Shown here piece by piece: positions 18,600 to 28,054 of a DNA stretch of 64,000 nt; within the stretch, counting starts at the first letter, position 1; each line of letters begins with the position of its first letter. The stretch comes from Proteus appendicitidis (GTDB lineage Bacteria; Pseudomonadota; Gammaproteobacteria; Enterobacterales; Enterobacteriaceae): positions 2,888,001-2,952,000 of the forward strand of contig NZ_CP127389.1 in assembly GCF_030271835.1 (NCBI RefSeq). Reading direction: 5' to 3'. Made by a program: the position numbers and the translations under genes. The notes beneath the pieces were generated by a model. That model saw only the letters and a list, made by a program, of their open reading frames with translations. It did not search any database and was not told the origin of the DNA.

Positions 18600-19850
18600 T
18601 TAGTAAAGCATACGAGCACGGATAGTTCCCGGTAATGCTTTGATTTTTTGTAACACTAATTCAGCTTGAGCTTTTGTTTGTGTTGTAATATCAATTACAA
18701 CATAACCTACGTTACCTGATGTACGTAAATACTGTGCGGCTACGTTGATATTTTCTTCAGTAAACACTTTATTGATGCTATTCATCATACCTGGGCGGTT
18801 TTCATGAATATGCAGTAAACGGTTTACATCATCACCATGGCTTGGCAGTGATACTTCTGGAAAGTTAACAGCAGATAATGTAGAGCCGTTATCTGAATAT
18901 TTCGCTAATTTACCCGCAACTTCATAACCAATGTTTTCTTGTGCTTCTTGGGTAGAGCCACCGATATGTGGTGTTAATATCACATTATCAAATTTGATAA
19001 GTTCAGATACAAACGGATCGTTAGGATCGTTATTTGCGCCCGGCTCTGATGGGAATACGTCAACCGCAGCACCAGATAAATGTTTTGATTCTAATGCTTG
19101 AGATAACGCAGGAATATCAACCACAGTGCCACGAGAAGCATTGATAAGAATGGAGCCGGGTTTCATGCGCTGAATTTCTTCATGCCCAATCATATTCTTG
19201 GTTGATGGTGTTTCTGGCACATGTAAGCTGACAATGTCACACATATTCAATAGCTCAGAGAGATGACGAATTTGTGTTGCATTACCTAATGGTAGTTTAT
19301 TTTCAATATCATAAAAATAAACATCTAAACCAACGCTTTCTGCCAAAATACCTAACTGAGTACCAATGTGACCATAACCAATAATACCCAGTTTTTTACC
19401 TCGTGCTTCAAAACAGCCTTTGGCTTGTTTATCCCAAATTCCACGATGCGCCTTCGCATTTGCTTCAGGGATACGACGTAGTAATAACAGTAATTCGCCA
19501 AGTACCATCTCAGCCACGGAACGAGTGTTTGAGAACGGGGCGTTAAAAACGGGAATACCGCGGCGAGCAGCAGCATCTAAATCAACCTGATTAGTACCGA
19601 TACAGAAACATCCCACAGCAACCAGTTTTTCAGCCGCTGCAAAAATGTCTTCTGTTAAGTGAGTGCGGGAACGAAGACCAACAAAACGTGCATCGCGGAT
19701 AGCTTCTTTTAATTCTTCTTCCGATAATGCGCCTTTGTGATATTCAATATTGGTATAACCCGCAGCTCTTAAATTTTCTACTGCACTTTGGTGCACACCT
19801 TCAAGGAGTAGAAACTTTATTTTTTCTTTTTCCAAAGATACTTTGACCAT
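18600..19850 (-). CDS. serA: D-3-phosphoglycerate dehydrogenase
   Basis: The 416-residue SerA oxidises 3-phosphoglycerate with NAD, the first step of serine synthesis. It has the N-terminal KVSLEKEKIKFLLLEGVHQ start, the Rossmann motif GKKLGIIGYGHIGTQLG, catalytic residues in INASRGTVVDIPAL and the LTPHIGGSTQEAQ segment (His-Glu pair), and a C-terminal ACT-like regulatory domain (HENRPGMMNSINKVF) for serine feedback. It is six residues longer than E. coli SerA. It starts at the ATG at 19850 with GGG ahead. The region to rpiA (19851-20122) contains a CRP-like site and probable promoters. Serine feeds glycine and, through gcvTHP, the one-carbon pool. Confidence 0.97.
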   Translation of the reverse strand: MVKVSLEKEKIKFLLLEGVHQSAVENLRAAGYTNIEYHKGALSEEELKEAIRDARFVGLRSRTHLTEDIFAAAEKLVAVGCFCIGTNQVDLDAAARRGIPVFNAPFSNTRSVAEMVLGELLLLLRRIPEANAKAHRGIWDKQAKGCFEARGKKLGIIGYGHIGTQLGILAESVGLDVYFYDIENKLPLGNATQIRHLSELLNMCDIVSLHVPETPSTKNMIGHEEIQRMKPGSILINASRGTVVDIPALSQALESKHLSGAAVDVFPSEPGANNDPNDPFVSELIKFDNVILTPHIGGSTQEAQENIGYEVAGKLAKYSDNGSTLSAVNFPEVSLPSHGDDVNRLLHIHENRPGMMNSINKVFTEENINVAAQYLRTSGNVGYVVIDITTQTKAQAELVLQKIKALPGTIRARMLY

Positions 19851-20043
19851 TTACCCTGCCCTATCGTTATTACATTTAATGAAAAACAAAATCCTGTCTC
19901 ATCAACATAACAAAAATAGATTTTGTGGCAATACAACCGATTGCAGTGATGACAGAATAAGCGGTAAATAAAGTGATTTTCTACCGAGTAAAATGATTTT
20001 GACTTTGAAAATGGCAGGATTTTAAAGAGAGATATAACTGTCG

Positions 20044-20059
20044 TGTGATATATATCACT
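20044..20059. promoter_or_regulatory. Candidate CRP site in the serA upstream region
   Basis: TGTGATATATATCACT matches the CRP half-sites TGTGA-N6-TCACA with one mismatch. It is about 195 bases upstream of the serA start and 26 bases left of the rpiA terminator hairpin. In this gap (19851-20122) I see no open reading frame of substance. Confidence 0.45.
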
Positions 20060-20084
20060 GAATTTACAGTTTCTAAAATAATTT

Positions 20085-20110
20085 AAAAAATAGGTAGCCA
20101 TCGCTACCTA
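20085..20110 (-). terminator. Terminator of rpiA
   Basis: The 8-bp stem TAGGTAGC / GCTACCTA (20091-20098 with 20103-20110) has a 4-base loop and is followed on the minus strand by TTTTTT. It lies 12 bases after the rpiA stop. Confidence 0.85.
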
Positions 20111-20122
20111 TCTTAAAAAGAA

Positions 20123-20779
20123 TTATTTAATGGTTTTCACACCTTCAGCGGTGCCCATTAAAACAACATTTGCGCCACGATTAGCAAATAATCCTACGGT
20201 TACAACCCCCGGAATACTGTTAATTTTGTTTTCCAGTTCAATAGGATTAAGGATAGTTAAGTTATGAACGTCTAAAATAACGTTACCGTTATCTGTTACC
20301 ACGTTTTCACGATATTCAGGTAAACCACCTAACTTAACGAGTTCACGCGCAACATAAGAGCGCGCCATTGGGATCACTTCTACGGGGAGTGGGAATTTAC
20401 CTAACACATCGACTTGTTTAGATTCATCAACGATGCAGATAAATGTTTTCGCTACACCTGCAATGATTTTTTCACGCGTCAATGCAGCACCACCACCTTT
20501 GATCATCTGCATTTGATGGTTAATTTCATCTGCACCATCAACATAGATATCTAAAGAATCGACTTCATTACAGTCGAAAACAGGGATGCCATAACTTTTT
20601 AATTTTGCAGTTGATGCTTCTGAACTTGAAACTGTGCCTTCGATTTGACCTTTCATTGTTGCTAATGCATCAATAAAGTGAGAAGCCGTAGAACCAGTAC
20701 CGACACCCACAATCATGCCTGGTTTTACATATTCAAGCGCTGCCCAACCTACTGCTTTTTTCAATTCATCCTGAGTCAT
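20123..20779 (-). CDS. rpiA: Ribose-5-phosphate isomerase A
   Basis: The 218-residue RpiA interconverts ribose 5-phosphate and ribulose 5-phosphate in the pentose phosphate pathway. Family motifs are intact: VGVGTGSTA near the N-terminus, VDGADEI with the catalytic Asp residues, and [13 protein letters not shown] with the conserved Lys. The frame opens seven codons earlier, but I chose the ATG at 20779 because AAGG precedes it and the E. coli protein begins with the same [21 protein letters not shown] start. It is divergent from argP, as in E. coli, with 160 bases between them. Confidence 0.96.
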   Translation of the reverse strand: MTQDELKKAVGWAALEYVKPGMIVGVGTGSTASHFIDALATMKGQIEGTVSSSEASTAKLKSYGIPVFDCNEVDSLDIYVDGADEINHQMQMIKGGGAALTREKIIAGVAKTFICIVDESKQVDVLGKFPLPVEVIPMARSYVARELVKLGGLPEYRENVVTDNGNVILDVHNLTILNPIELENKINSIPGVVTVGLFANRGANVVLMGTAEGVKTIK

Positions 20780-20939
20780 TTGAAAAACCTTATTTATCAC
20801 GTTAATGGACTAAGAATAGCATATTGCATTCAAAACTAGCACGAGACACATCAAAAACTGAGAAGCAACATTTTAACTCATTACAACGAAAAATATGGCA
20901 TAGTAAGCAATAGAATATAAAATCGAAGAGAGTCTGTTA

Positions 20940-21839
20940 ATGAAACGCCCTGATTATCGAGCATTACAAGCCCTTGATGCCGTCATTCGAGAACGTGGTT
21001 TTGAAAGAGCTGCGCAAAAGTTATGTATTACACAATCTGCCGTTTCTCAGCGTATCAAACAGTTAGAAAATTTATTTGGACAACCGCTATTAGTCAGAAC
21101 TGTTCCACCTCAACCTACTGAGCAAGGACAAAAATTATTAGCGCTATTGCATCAAGTAGAATTACTTGAAGAACAATGGTTAGGTGATGAAAATAGCGGT
21201 TCTACGCCTCTTTTACTCTCTTTGGCGGTGAATGCTGACAGTTTAGCAACATGGTTATTGCCCGCTTTACATCCCGTCTTAACGCAACTGCCTATTCGTC
21301 TCAATATTCAAGTGGAAGATGAAACTCGCACTCAAGAACGATTAAGACGAGGCGAAGTTGTTGGTGCAATTAGTATTCAGCCACAAGCACTGCCAAGTTG
21401 CCTTGTCGATCAATTAGGCGCTCTCGATTATCTCTTCGTTGCTTCTCCTGACTTTGCTCAACGCTACTTTGCTAATGGCGTAACAAAATCTTCATTATTA
21501 AAAGCGCCAGCAGTTGCCTTTGACCATCTTGATGATATGCATCAGGCATTTTTACAACAAAATTTCGGTTTATCGCCCGGTAGTGTACCCTGTCATATTG
21601 TGAACTCCTCTGAAGCCTTCGTGCAATTAGCTAAACAAGGCTCAACCTGTTGTATGATCCCTCATCTGCAAATTGCTAATGAACTCAAAAGTGGAGAGTT
21701 GGTTGATTTAACTCCGGGGCTTTGCCAGCGACGGATGCTTTATTGGCACCGATTTGCACCAGAAAGTAGAACCATGAGAAAAGTGACAGACGCACTCATT
21801 GATTTTGGTCGTAAAGTTTTAAAACAGGATGAAGAGTAA
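20940..21839 (+). CDS. argP: LysR-type regulator ArgP (IciA)
   Basis: The 299-residue LysR-family regulator has an N-terminal winged helix-turn-helix (residues 4-60, with [15 protein letters not shown]) and a C-terminal effector domain. It is almost superimposable on E. coli ArgP. There it senses lysine and arginine and activates argO, dapB, lysC and other genes. Its target argO lies 0.9 kb away on the opposite strand, separated by yggE, the same neighbourhood as in E. coli. The start is the ATG at 20940; the ribosome site GAAGAGAG is reasonable. It ends in a shared bidirectional terminator with yggE. Confidence 0.96.
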   Translation: MKRPDYRALQALDAVIRERGFERAAQKLCITQSAVSQRIKQLENLFGQPLLVRTVPPQPTEQGQKLLALLHQVELLEEQWLGDENSGSTPLLLSLAVNADSLATWLLPALHPVLTQLPIRLNIQVEDETRTQERLRRGEVVGAISIQPQALPSCLVDQLGALDYLFVASPDFAQRYFANGVTKSSLLKAPAVAFDHLDDMHQAFLQQNFGLSPGSVPCHIVNSSEAFVQLAKQGSTCCMIPHLQIANELKSGELVDLTPGLCQRRMLYWHRFAPESRTMRKVTDALIDFGRKVLKQDEE

Positions 21840-21866
21840 TACGCTATTTCATCTTATCAACACAAA

Positions 21867-21900
21867 AAAATAGGCTTCATATTGAAGCCTATTTTGTTTT
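21867..21900. terminator. Bidirectional terminator argP / yggE
   Basis: A 13-bp stem (21867-21879 and 21883-21895, core TAGGCTTCA / TGAAGCCTA) with a TAT loop has A-run on the left and TTTTGTTTTT on the right. It lies between the convergent argP and yggE genes. Confidence 0.88.
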
Positions 21901-21913
21901 TATTACAGCAGGA

Positions 21914-22648
21914 TTATTTAGTGCGTTTTAATTCAAAAACCACATCAACATAATCTTTAAACTCGATGCTTTGCTGTTCATAGGTTTCTTGCACTGCAGC
22001 AGGTGCTTGTGCTTTTAATGCCATTGCATCCATACGCACTTGTGCGATTGGATAAGGTGTAGCTTCTGGCGCACGATAGCTCACGCTATAAACAGCACCT
22101 AAATCCGCACCGAAACCTTTTGCTACTGACGTTGCTTGATCAATGGCATTTTTAATCGCAACTTCTCGTGCTTTTGTTTTGTATTGTTCCGGATTATTTA
22201 CGCCAAATTCAACGTTATTAATCTCATTTAAACCAGCTGCTAATGCGCCATCAAGCAACGTATTAAGCTGTTCTAATTTCTTAATTTTAACATTAACAGT
22301 ACGTGTTGCCGTATAACCATTAATCACTGAACGCTCTGCTTTTTTATCATACTCATAGTTTGGTTGAGTACGGATATTAGCTGCGTCGATATCTTCTTTA
22401 ACAACACCATTTTCTTTTAAGAAGGCAAAATATTTTGCAACACGCTCATCAACTTGTTTCTTAGCCTGAGCTGCATCTTTTGCTCTTTCGTTAACCTGAA
22501 TATTTAATGTTGCCATATCAGGAGCGGCTTTAATTGTCGCATTACCCGATGTTGTAATATGTGGTCCTTCTGGCTCTGATGCGGCTAATGCAAAAGAAGG
22601 TAATCCCAGTGTAAACACGGATGCTAATACAATTGCTTTTAATTTCAC
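21914..22648 (-). CDS. yggE: SIMPL-domain periplasmic protein YggE (oxidative stress)
   Basis: The 244-residue SIMPL (DUF541) protein is related to E. coli YggE, which is tied to oxidative-stress tolerance by an unknown mechanism. The N-terminus is a clear Sec signal peptide (KLKAIVLASVFTLGLPSFALA, cut before ASEPEG), so the mature protein is periplasmic. The SIMPL core follows, with SGNATIKAAPDMATLNIQV and the late VYSVSYRAPE segment. I chose a GTG start at 22648 because GGGGG sits five bases upstream and it gives a normal signal peptide. ATG codons at 22663 and 22681 lack a ribosome site. It lies between argP and argO as in E. coli. Confidence 0.92.
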   Translation of the reverse strand: MKLKAIVLASVFTLGLPSFALAASEPEGPHITTSGNATIKAAPDMATLNIQVNERAKDAAQAKKQVDERVAKYFAFLKENGVVKEDIDAANIRTQPNYEYDKKAERSVINGYTATRTVNVKIKKLEQLNTLLDGALAAGLNEINNVEFGVNNPEQYKTKAREVAIKNAIDQATSVAKGFGADLGAVYSVSYRAPEATPYPIAQVRMDAMALKAQAPAAVQETYEQQSIEFKDYVDVVFELKRTK

Positions 22649-22732
22649 AAAAACCCCCGACATAATAAAATTTAAGACCATTTTTTATGGCTAAGAAGAA
22701 CCTTAGCATATCTGATGTAAAGTTCTTTAAGA

Positions 22733-23356
22733 TTAAAAGAGAGTTTTCCATCCTTGTGCCGCTAATTGAACAGCAATAAACCACATTACACATCCCACAA
22801 ACAGATTAATAATACGTTGAGCGCGCGCTTTGCTTAATATTGGAGAAAACCAAGCTGCCAGTAGTGATAACGCAAAAAACCAGCTTATAGAGGCAAATAC
22901 CGCACCAAATGTAAACCAAGGACGCAATTCTGACGTTAATTGCCCACCAATACTGCCTATCACAACAAAAGTATCTAAATAAACATGAGGATTCAGCCAT
23001 GTTACGGCGACTAATGTTACTATCACACGCCAGCGGCTTTTTACCTGATTTTCACTTTGTGATAATTCAATATCTTTTGAAAAAGCAGTTTTAAATGCAT
23101 TCCAGCCATACCACAATAAGAACGCAACGCCTCCCCAAGTGATCAGTAATAAAAGTATTTCTGATTGGCTAAGCAGAGCGCTGCCACCAAAGACACCTGC
23201 GGTGATCAAAACCACATCACTTAAAGCGCATAAAAATGCACTCATTAAATGAAACTGTTTTTTACTTCCTTGTTGTAAAACAAAGGCATTCTGAGCGCCT
23301 ATTGGCAAAATCATTGCTGCGCTTAATAAGAACCCCTGAAAAAAAGTTGTGAACAT
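22733..23356 (-). CDS. argO: Arginine exporter ArgO (LysE family)
   Basis: This is a 207-residue inner membrane exporter of the LysE/ArgO family. Conserved elements are the first helix with [14 protein letters not shown], the [13 protein letters not shown] helix and [15 protein letters not shown], with about six membrane helices in all. The frame opens 42 codons upstream. I set the start at the ATG at 23356, which has AGGA about nine bases ahead and matches E. coli ArgO. It exports arginine (and canavanine) and in E. coli requires ArgP for expression; argP is nearby. The upstream 164 bases also carry the mscS terminator, leaving about 115 bases for the promoter. Confidence 0.95.
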   Translation of the reverse strand: MFTTFFQGFLLSAAMILPIGAQNAFVLQQGSKKQFHLMSAFLCALSDVVLITAGVFGGSALLSQSEILLLLITWGGVAFLLWYGWNAFKTAFSKDIELSQSENQVKSRWRVIVTLVAVTWLNPHVYLDTFVVIGSIGGQLTSELRPWFTFGAVFASISWFFALSLLAAWFSPILSKARAQRIINLFVGCVMWFIAVQLAAQGWKTLF

Positions 23357-23471
23357 GCAAAATATCCTAATAATTATTCGTTTAATATTGGATGAATAAT
23401 AAAAGGGTTTTGATATTAGAGGAAATGAATCATTCTTATTGATAATAAGAAAAACTAATGGCGATAAATAC

Positions 23472-23497
23472 AAAAAAGCCACGTTATTAACGTGGCT
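23472..23497 (-). terminator. Terminator of mscS
   Basis: The 9-bp stem AGCCACGTT / AACGTGGCT (23477-23485 with 23489-23497) has a 3-base loop and a T-run on the minus strand. It lies 24 bases after the mscS stop. Confidence 0.87.
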
Positions 23498-23520
23498 CTA
23501 TGTCATCTATTCTTGTGAGA

Positions 23521-24381
23521 CTATTCTGCTTTCGCTGTCGCACTTTGTGTTTGATGCATATAAACATCCATTTGTGGGAATGGAATGCCGATATTATTCG
23601 CGTCTAATGCGCGTTTAAAATCTTCCATTAAATCCCAATAAACTGGCCATGCATCACCATTGGTTGTCCAAACACGTACCACAAAGTTTAATGAAGACGG
23701 TGCCATTTCATGTAAACGAATAGTCACGCCTTGCTCATGTTGAATACGTTTATCTTTTGCAACAACATCGCCAAGCACTTGTTTTACTTTATCAATATCG
23801 GCATCGTAAGCGACACCAACTATAATTTGTGTACGGCGATTAGGTTCACGCGTTAAGTTGATAACTTCACTACTGATAATTTTGCTATTTGGGATAACGA
23901 TAATTCTGTCATCGGCTGAACGTAATGTGGTTGAAAAAATCTGCACATCTTTTACGGTACCTTCCACAGACCCGATCATCACATATTCATTCGTACGGAT
24001 CGGACGGAAAATAACAATCAGTACACCAGCAGCAAAGTTAGACAGCGAACCTTGTAATGCTAAACCGACGGCTAAACCAGCGGCACCCAGTACAGCGATA
24101 ACAGAAGCAGTTTGAACGCCTAATCGTCCTAATACCGCAATTAAGGTAAAAGCAACAACAGTATAACGAACTAGGACAGACAGAAATGTAACAACAGTTG
24201 CATCGATATGGCGCAACGTAAGTACTCTTGCGACACCTTTACCAATCACTTTTGCTACAAAAAGCCCAATAAATAGGATCAAAAATGCAGCCACAATATT
24301 CACAGCATATTGAATAAAGAGATCTTGATTGGCGACAAACCAACCCGTTGCTTCATCTAAACTAGCAGGTAATTCATTCAT
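23521..24381 (-). CDS. mscS: Small-conductance mechanosensitive channel
   Basis: The 286-residue MscS is the inner membrane channel that opens under membrane tension to release solutes after osmotic downshock. Three membrane helices are seen; the pore helix carries the Gly/Ala-packed pattern [20 protein letters not shown]. The beta domain ([21 protein letters not shown]) and the C-terminal alpha/beta cage follow. Length equals that of E. coli MscS. It starts at the ATG at 24381. Upstream the gene order departs from E. coli: there mscS is followed by fbaA, whereas here yacL and acnB come next. Confidence 0.96.
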   Translation of the reverse strand: MNELPASLDEATGWFVANQDLFIQYAVNIVAAFLILFIGLFVAKVIGKGVARVLTLRHIDATVVTFLSVLVRYTVVAFTLIAVLGRLGVQTASVIAVLGAAGLAVGLALQGSLSNFAAGVLIVIFRPIRTNEYVMIGSVEGTVKDVQIFSTTLRSADDRIIVIPNSKIISSEVINLTREPNRRTQIIVGVAYDADIDKVKQVLGDVVAKDKRIQHEQGVTIRLHEMAPSSLNFVVRVWTTNGDAWPVYWDLMEDFKRALDANNIGIPFPQMDVYMHQTQSATAKAE

Positions 24382-24473
24382 TAGACCACCTTTTAAACTT
24401 AAAAACGTAATAAAAAGAAGAGTAATTCAATAGTATATTGTGGCAGATTTATTCAAAAAATATATGGGATTTG

Positions 24474-24845
24474 TTAATTTTTTCTATTTTCCAGAATAAA
24501 TAACCGATATTTTTGTAGCATAGCAGCAAAATCATCTAGCCCACAAAAAGCAATACTCTCGTTATCGTAATAACTCATGCCCTCTTCCATTTCATCTGTT
24601 TCAAAATGTAATGTATTCGCTCTTACCATTACTTCTTCGTCATCAATAGAAAGGCTATATTCTTTACCGATTAATTCCCACTGTCTTTCACTACCTTTAA
24701 TACCTTCCATTTCTTCAAGAATTTGATCTATCAGACTAATATCGCCCTGAATTTCATCATTCAGCCAATAACCTATTGCTTCATGATCCATCGAAAAACG
24801 GGCTAATATACCGCCAGTGAGATCTCGCTGAAATTCATAATCCAT
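24474..24845 (-). CDS. yacL: UPF0231 family protein YacL
   Basis: The 123-residue acidic protein belongs to UPF0231 (YacL) and starts MDYEFQRDLTGGILARFSMDHE like its E. coli relative. Function is unknown. AGGGG is well placed before the ATG at 24845. It follows acnB after a strong terminator, so it probably has its own promoter in the short 136-base gap. The acnB-yacL pairing is conserved in enterobacteria; what lies beyond yacL (mscS here, speD in E. coli) is not. Confidence 0.93.
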   Translation of the reverse strand: MDYEFQRDLTGGILARFSMDHEAIGYWLNDEIQGDISLIDQILEEMEGIKGSERQWELIGKEYSLSIDDEEVMVRANTLHFETDEMEEGMSYYDNESIAFCGLDDFAAMLQKYRLFILENRKN

Positions 24846-24913
24846 GGTGTACGCCCCTTATTAAGCTGCTACTTTTTTGATAAAAAATATCTTATTCTTA
24901 TTATGACAAAAAT

Positions 24914-24945
24914 AACAAAAAACGGGAGGCATTTGCCTCCCGTTT
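24914..24945 (-). terminator. Terminator of acnB
   Basis: The 11-bp stem AAACGGGAGGC / GCCTCCCGTTT (24920-24930 with 24935-24945) has loop ATTT and a T-rich minus-strand tract. It lies 37 bases beyond the acnB stop. Confidence 0.9.
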
Positions 24946-24981
24946 GTTCATATAAAATACTTTAAAGCAATAAATTAACCG

Positions 24982-27579
24982 TTATACCGCTGTTTGGAAA
25001 ATAACTTGGTCTGCTTTATCTGTATATTGCTCTAGTTGGTCAAAATTTAGATAACGATAAGTATCTTCTGCGGTTTCATCCACTTTATTCATAAAGTCCA
25101 GATACTCTTGTGGCTCCGGCAAACGACCTAATAATGACGCAACAGCGGCAAGCTCTGCTGAAGCAAGATACACATTTGCACCTGTACCTAAACGGTTAGG
25201 GAAGTTACGTGTCGATGTTGAAACCACTGTCGCCCCATCAGCAACGCGTGCTTGGTTACCCATACATAATGAACAACCCGGCACTTCGATGCGCGCACCA
25301 CTCTTACCGAAGACACTGTAATAGCCTTCTTCCGTTAATTGTGCTGCATCCATTTTTGTTGGTGGAGCAACCCATAAACGTGTTGGTAATTGACCTTTAT
25401 GCTGATCAAGCAGTTTACCCGCAGCACGGAAGTGACCAATATTGGTCATACAAGAACCAATAAACACTTCATCAATTTTGCTGTTTGCCACTTCTGAGAG
25501 CAGACGTGCGTCATCAGGATCGTTCGGCGCACATAAAATTGGCTCTTTGATCTCATTTAAATCAATTTCGATCACTGCCGCATATTCTGCATCTGCATCT
25601 GCTTCAAGTAATTGCGGATCTTTCAGCCAGTTTTCCATTGACGTAATACGACGTTCAATAGTACGGCGATCGCCATAACCTTCAGCAATCATCCATTTCA
25701 GTAAGATGATGTTAGATTGCAGATATTCAATGATAGGCGCTTTATCCAGTTTAATAGTACAACCCGCTGCTGAACGTTCAGCTGAGGCATCAGCCAGTTC
25801 AAATGCTTGTTCTACTTTCAGTTCAGGTAAGCCTTCAATTTCAAGAATACGGCCAGAGAAAATGTTTTTCTTACCTTTTTTCTCAACTGTCAGTAAACCG
25901 TCTTGGATCGCGTAATAAGGAATAGCATGAACTAAATCACGCAATGTCACACCTGGTTGCATTTCACCTTTAAAACGCACCAGAACAGATTCTGGCATAT
26001 CTAATGGCATTACACCTGTTGCTGCAGCAAAAGCCACTAAGCCTGAACCAGCAGGGAATGAGATACCAATAGGGAAACGGGTATGTGAGTCACCGCCTGT
26101 ACCTACAGTGTCAGGCAGTAACATGCGGTTTAACCATGAGTGGATAATACCGTCACCGGGACGCAGTGAAACACCACCACGGTTCATAATAAAATCAGGT
26201 AAGGTATGATGCGTTGTGACGTCAACAGGTTTTGGATACGCTGCAGTATGACAGAATGATTGCATCACTAAATCAGCAGAGAAACCAAGACACGCCAAGT
26301 CTTTTAGCTCATCACGAGTCATTGGACCGGTGGTATCTTGTGAACCCACAGAGGTCATTTTTGGCTCACAGTATTCGCCAGGGCGAATACCTGTACGACC
26401 ACAAGCACGACCAACCATTTTCTGTGCTAAAGAGAAACCACGGTTACTTGCTTCAACAGGTTTAGCATGACGGAACAACGTGCTAACCGGTAAACCGAGT
26501 GATTCGCGCGCTTTTGACGTTAATCCACGACCAATGATCAATGGAATACGACCACCAGCACGCACTTCATCAATTAATACTTCCGTTTTCAGCTCAAAGG
26601 TTTCCAGTAACTCATTTGTTTCATGGTTACGAATTTCACCTTTGTATGGGTAAATATCAATAACATCACCCATATTTAATTTAGAAACATCAACCTCGAT
26701 CGGGAGCGCTCCCGCATCTTCCATAGTATTAAAGAAGATAGGTGCGATTTTACCGCCAAGGACAACCCCACCACCTCGTTTATTAGGAACAAACGGAATG
26801 TCGTCGCCCATAAACCAAAGTACAGAGTTAGTTGCTGATTTACGTGAGGAGCCAGTCCCTACAACATCACCAACATAAGCCAGTGGGAAGCCTTTCTTAT
26901 TTAATGCTTCGATTTGTTTTATTGGACCTACGCTACCCGGTTGATCAGGTTCAATGCCTTCGCGCGCATTTTTCAGCATGGCTAAAGCATGTAATGGGAT
27001 ATCAGGACGGGACCAAGCATCAGGTGCTGGAGATAAGTCATCGGTATTCGTTTCACCAGTGACTTTAAAGACGGTAACAGTAATTTTTTCTGCTAATTCA
27101 GGGCGCTCAGTAAACCACTGTGCATCAGCCCAAGATTGCATAATTTGCTTAGCATAAACGTTGCCAGCTTTCGCTTTTTCCTCAACATCATAGAAGTTAT
27201 CAAACATCAATAAGGTGTGAGAAAGCGCTTTGGCGGCGATTGGGGCTAACTTATCATTATCCAGAGATTCAATTAAAGCATGGATATTATAGCCACCTTG
27301 CATGGTACCTAATAATTCAACTGCTTTTTCTGGTGTGATAAGAGGTGATGTGGTTTCGCCTTTCGCGAGGGCAGTTAAAAAACCCGCCTTAACATAGGCA
27401 GCTTCATCAACTCCGGGTGGAACGCGGTTAACAATTAAATCAAGAAGAAATTGTTCTTCATCTTTAGGGGGATTTTTTAATAGCTCAACAAGTGCGGCTG
27501 TTTGTGTGGCATCGAGAGGTTTTGGAACGACACCTTCAGCTGCACGCTCTGCTACGTGCTTACGGTATTCTTCTAGCAC
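24982..27579 (-). CDS. acnB: Bifunctional aconitate hydratase 2 / 2-methylisocitrate dehydratase
   Basis: The 865-residue AcnB is the main TCA-cycle aconitase, a cytosolic 4Fe-4S enzyme converting citrate to isocitrate. It is almost identical in length and sequence to E. coli AcnB. The HEAT-like N-domain ([16 protein letters not shown]) and the swivelling domain precede the catalytic part. The cluster cysteines lie in [12 protein letters not shown] and [13 protein letters not shown], the latter giving the Cys-x-x-Cys pair. The start at 27579 has GAGG ahead. The gene follows lpdA after a terminator, an order shared with E. coli. The 475-base upstream region is described under the repeat motif at 27851. 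Confidence 0.98.
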   Translation of the reverse strand: MLEEYRKHVAERAAEGVVPKPLDATQTAALVELLKNPPKDEEQFLLDLIVNRVPPGVDEAAYVKAGFLTALAKGETTSPLITPEKAVELLGTMQGGYNIHALIESLDNDKLAPIAAKALSHTLLMFDNFYDVEEKAKAGNVYAKQIMQSWADAQWFTERPELAEKITVTVFKVTGETNTDDLSPAPDAWSRPDIPLHALAMLKNAREGIEPDQPGSVGPIKQIEALNKKGFPLAYVGDVVGTGSSRKSATNSVLWFMGDDIPFVPNKRGGGVVLGGKIAPIFFNTMEDAGALPIEVDVSKLNMGDVIDIYPYKGEIRNHETNELLETFELKTEVLIDEVRAGGRIPLIIGRGLTSKARESLGLPVSTLFRHAKPVEASNRGFSLAQKMVGRACGRTGIRPGEYCEPKMTSVGSQDTTGPMTRDELKDLACLGFSADLVMQSFCHTAAYPKPVDVTTHHTLPDFIMNRGGVSLRPGDGIIHSWLNRMLLPDTVGTGGDSHTRFPIGISFPAGSGLVAFAAATGVMPLDMPESVLVRFKGEMQPGVTLRDLVHAIPYYAIQDGLLTVEKKGKKNIFSGRILEIEGLPELKVEQAFELADASAERSAAGCTIKLDKAPIIEYLQSNIILLKWMIAEGYGDRRTIERRITSMENWLKDPQLLEADADAEYAAVIEIDLNEIKEPILCAPNDPDDARLLSEVANSKIDEVFIGSCMTNIGHFRAAGKLLDQHKGQLPTRLWVAPPTKMDAAQLTEEGYYSVFGKSGARIEVPGCSLCMGNQARVADGATVVSTSTRNFPNRLGTGANVYLASAELAAVASLLGRLPEPQEYLDFMNKVDETAEDTYRYLNFDQLEQYTDKADQVIFQTAV

Positions 27580-27850
27580 GACTGTCTCCTCGCTTCTTTG
27601 TCATTTTGTATAACCCGGCTGTCTGCACCCTGTCTGTTGAAGGATGCCAGGTCAGAGGATCTTTTGCTCGCATAAAACATAAGAGGTTATAAAATTATGC
27701 CCAGCTAAGGGCTATCAGCATAGCAAATCTTCAACACGATGTTAATTCGTTCACATAAAAGTAACATTAATCAGATTCAAATATCCACTTATTCAGATTA
27801 AAACACTTAAACAAAATATATAACAGAGACTTTTAACCAAGATTTGGGTT

Positions 27851-27868
27851 AATAACCACACTTTTTAT
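27851..27868. repeat. 18-bp motif AATAACCACACTTTTTAT, copy 1 (acnB upstream)
   Basis: This exact 18-mer recurs at 44761-44778, and a version with two substitutions lies at 44601-44618 on the tna promoter. Here it sits in the 27580-28054 gap, about 275 bases upstream of acnB, next to an imperfect palindrome (TTAACCAA ... TGGGTTAA, 27834-27853). I see no gene in this gap; it should hold the acnB promoter, but no clear -10/-35 pair stands out. Confidence 0.5.
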
Positions 27869-27980
27869 AGTTTTTTTAATCCCCCAATTAGCACTAAAGT
27901 GAAATTAACGGTTAAATAAACAACTAACGCACATAATAATCGATAGGCATCCTCACGAAACAGTCATATTCCAAATAGAA

Positions 27981-28020
27981 ACCATAAAAAAAGAGCCAAG
28001 TTCTATAAAGAACTTAGCCC
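27981..28020 (-). terminator. Terminator of the pdhR-aceEF-lpd operon
   Basis: The stem AGCCAAGTTCT / AGAACTTAGCC (about 27994-28019, one G-U or mismatch) has loop ATAA and is followed on the minus strand by TTTTTTT. It lies 35 bases after the lpdA stop. Confidence 0.85.
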
Positions 28021-28054
28021 TTATCATTTAAACTGTTTTCAGTAAACGAACAGC

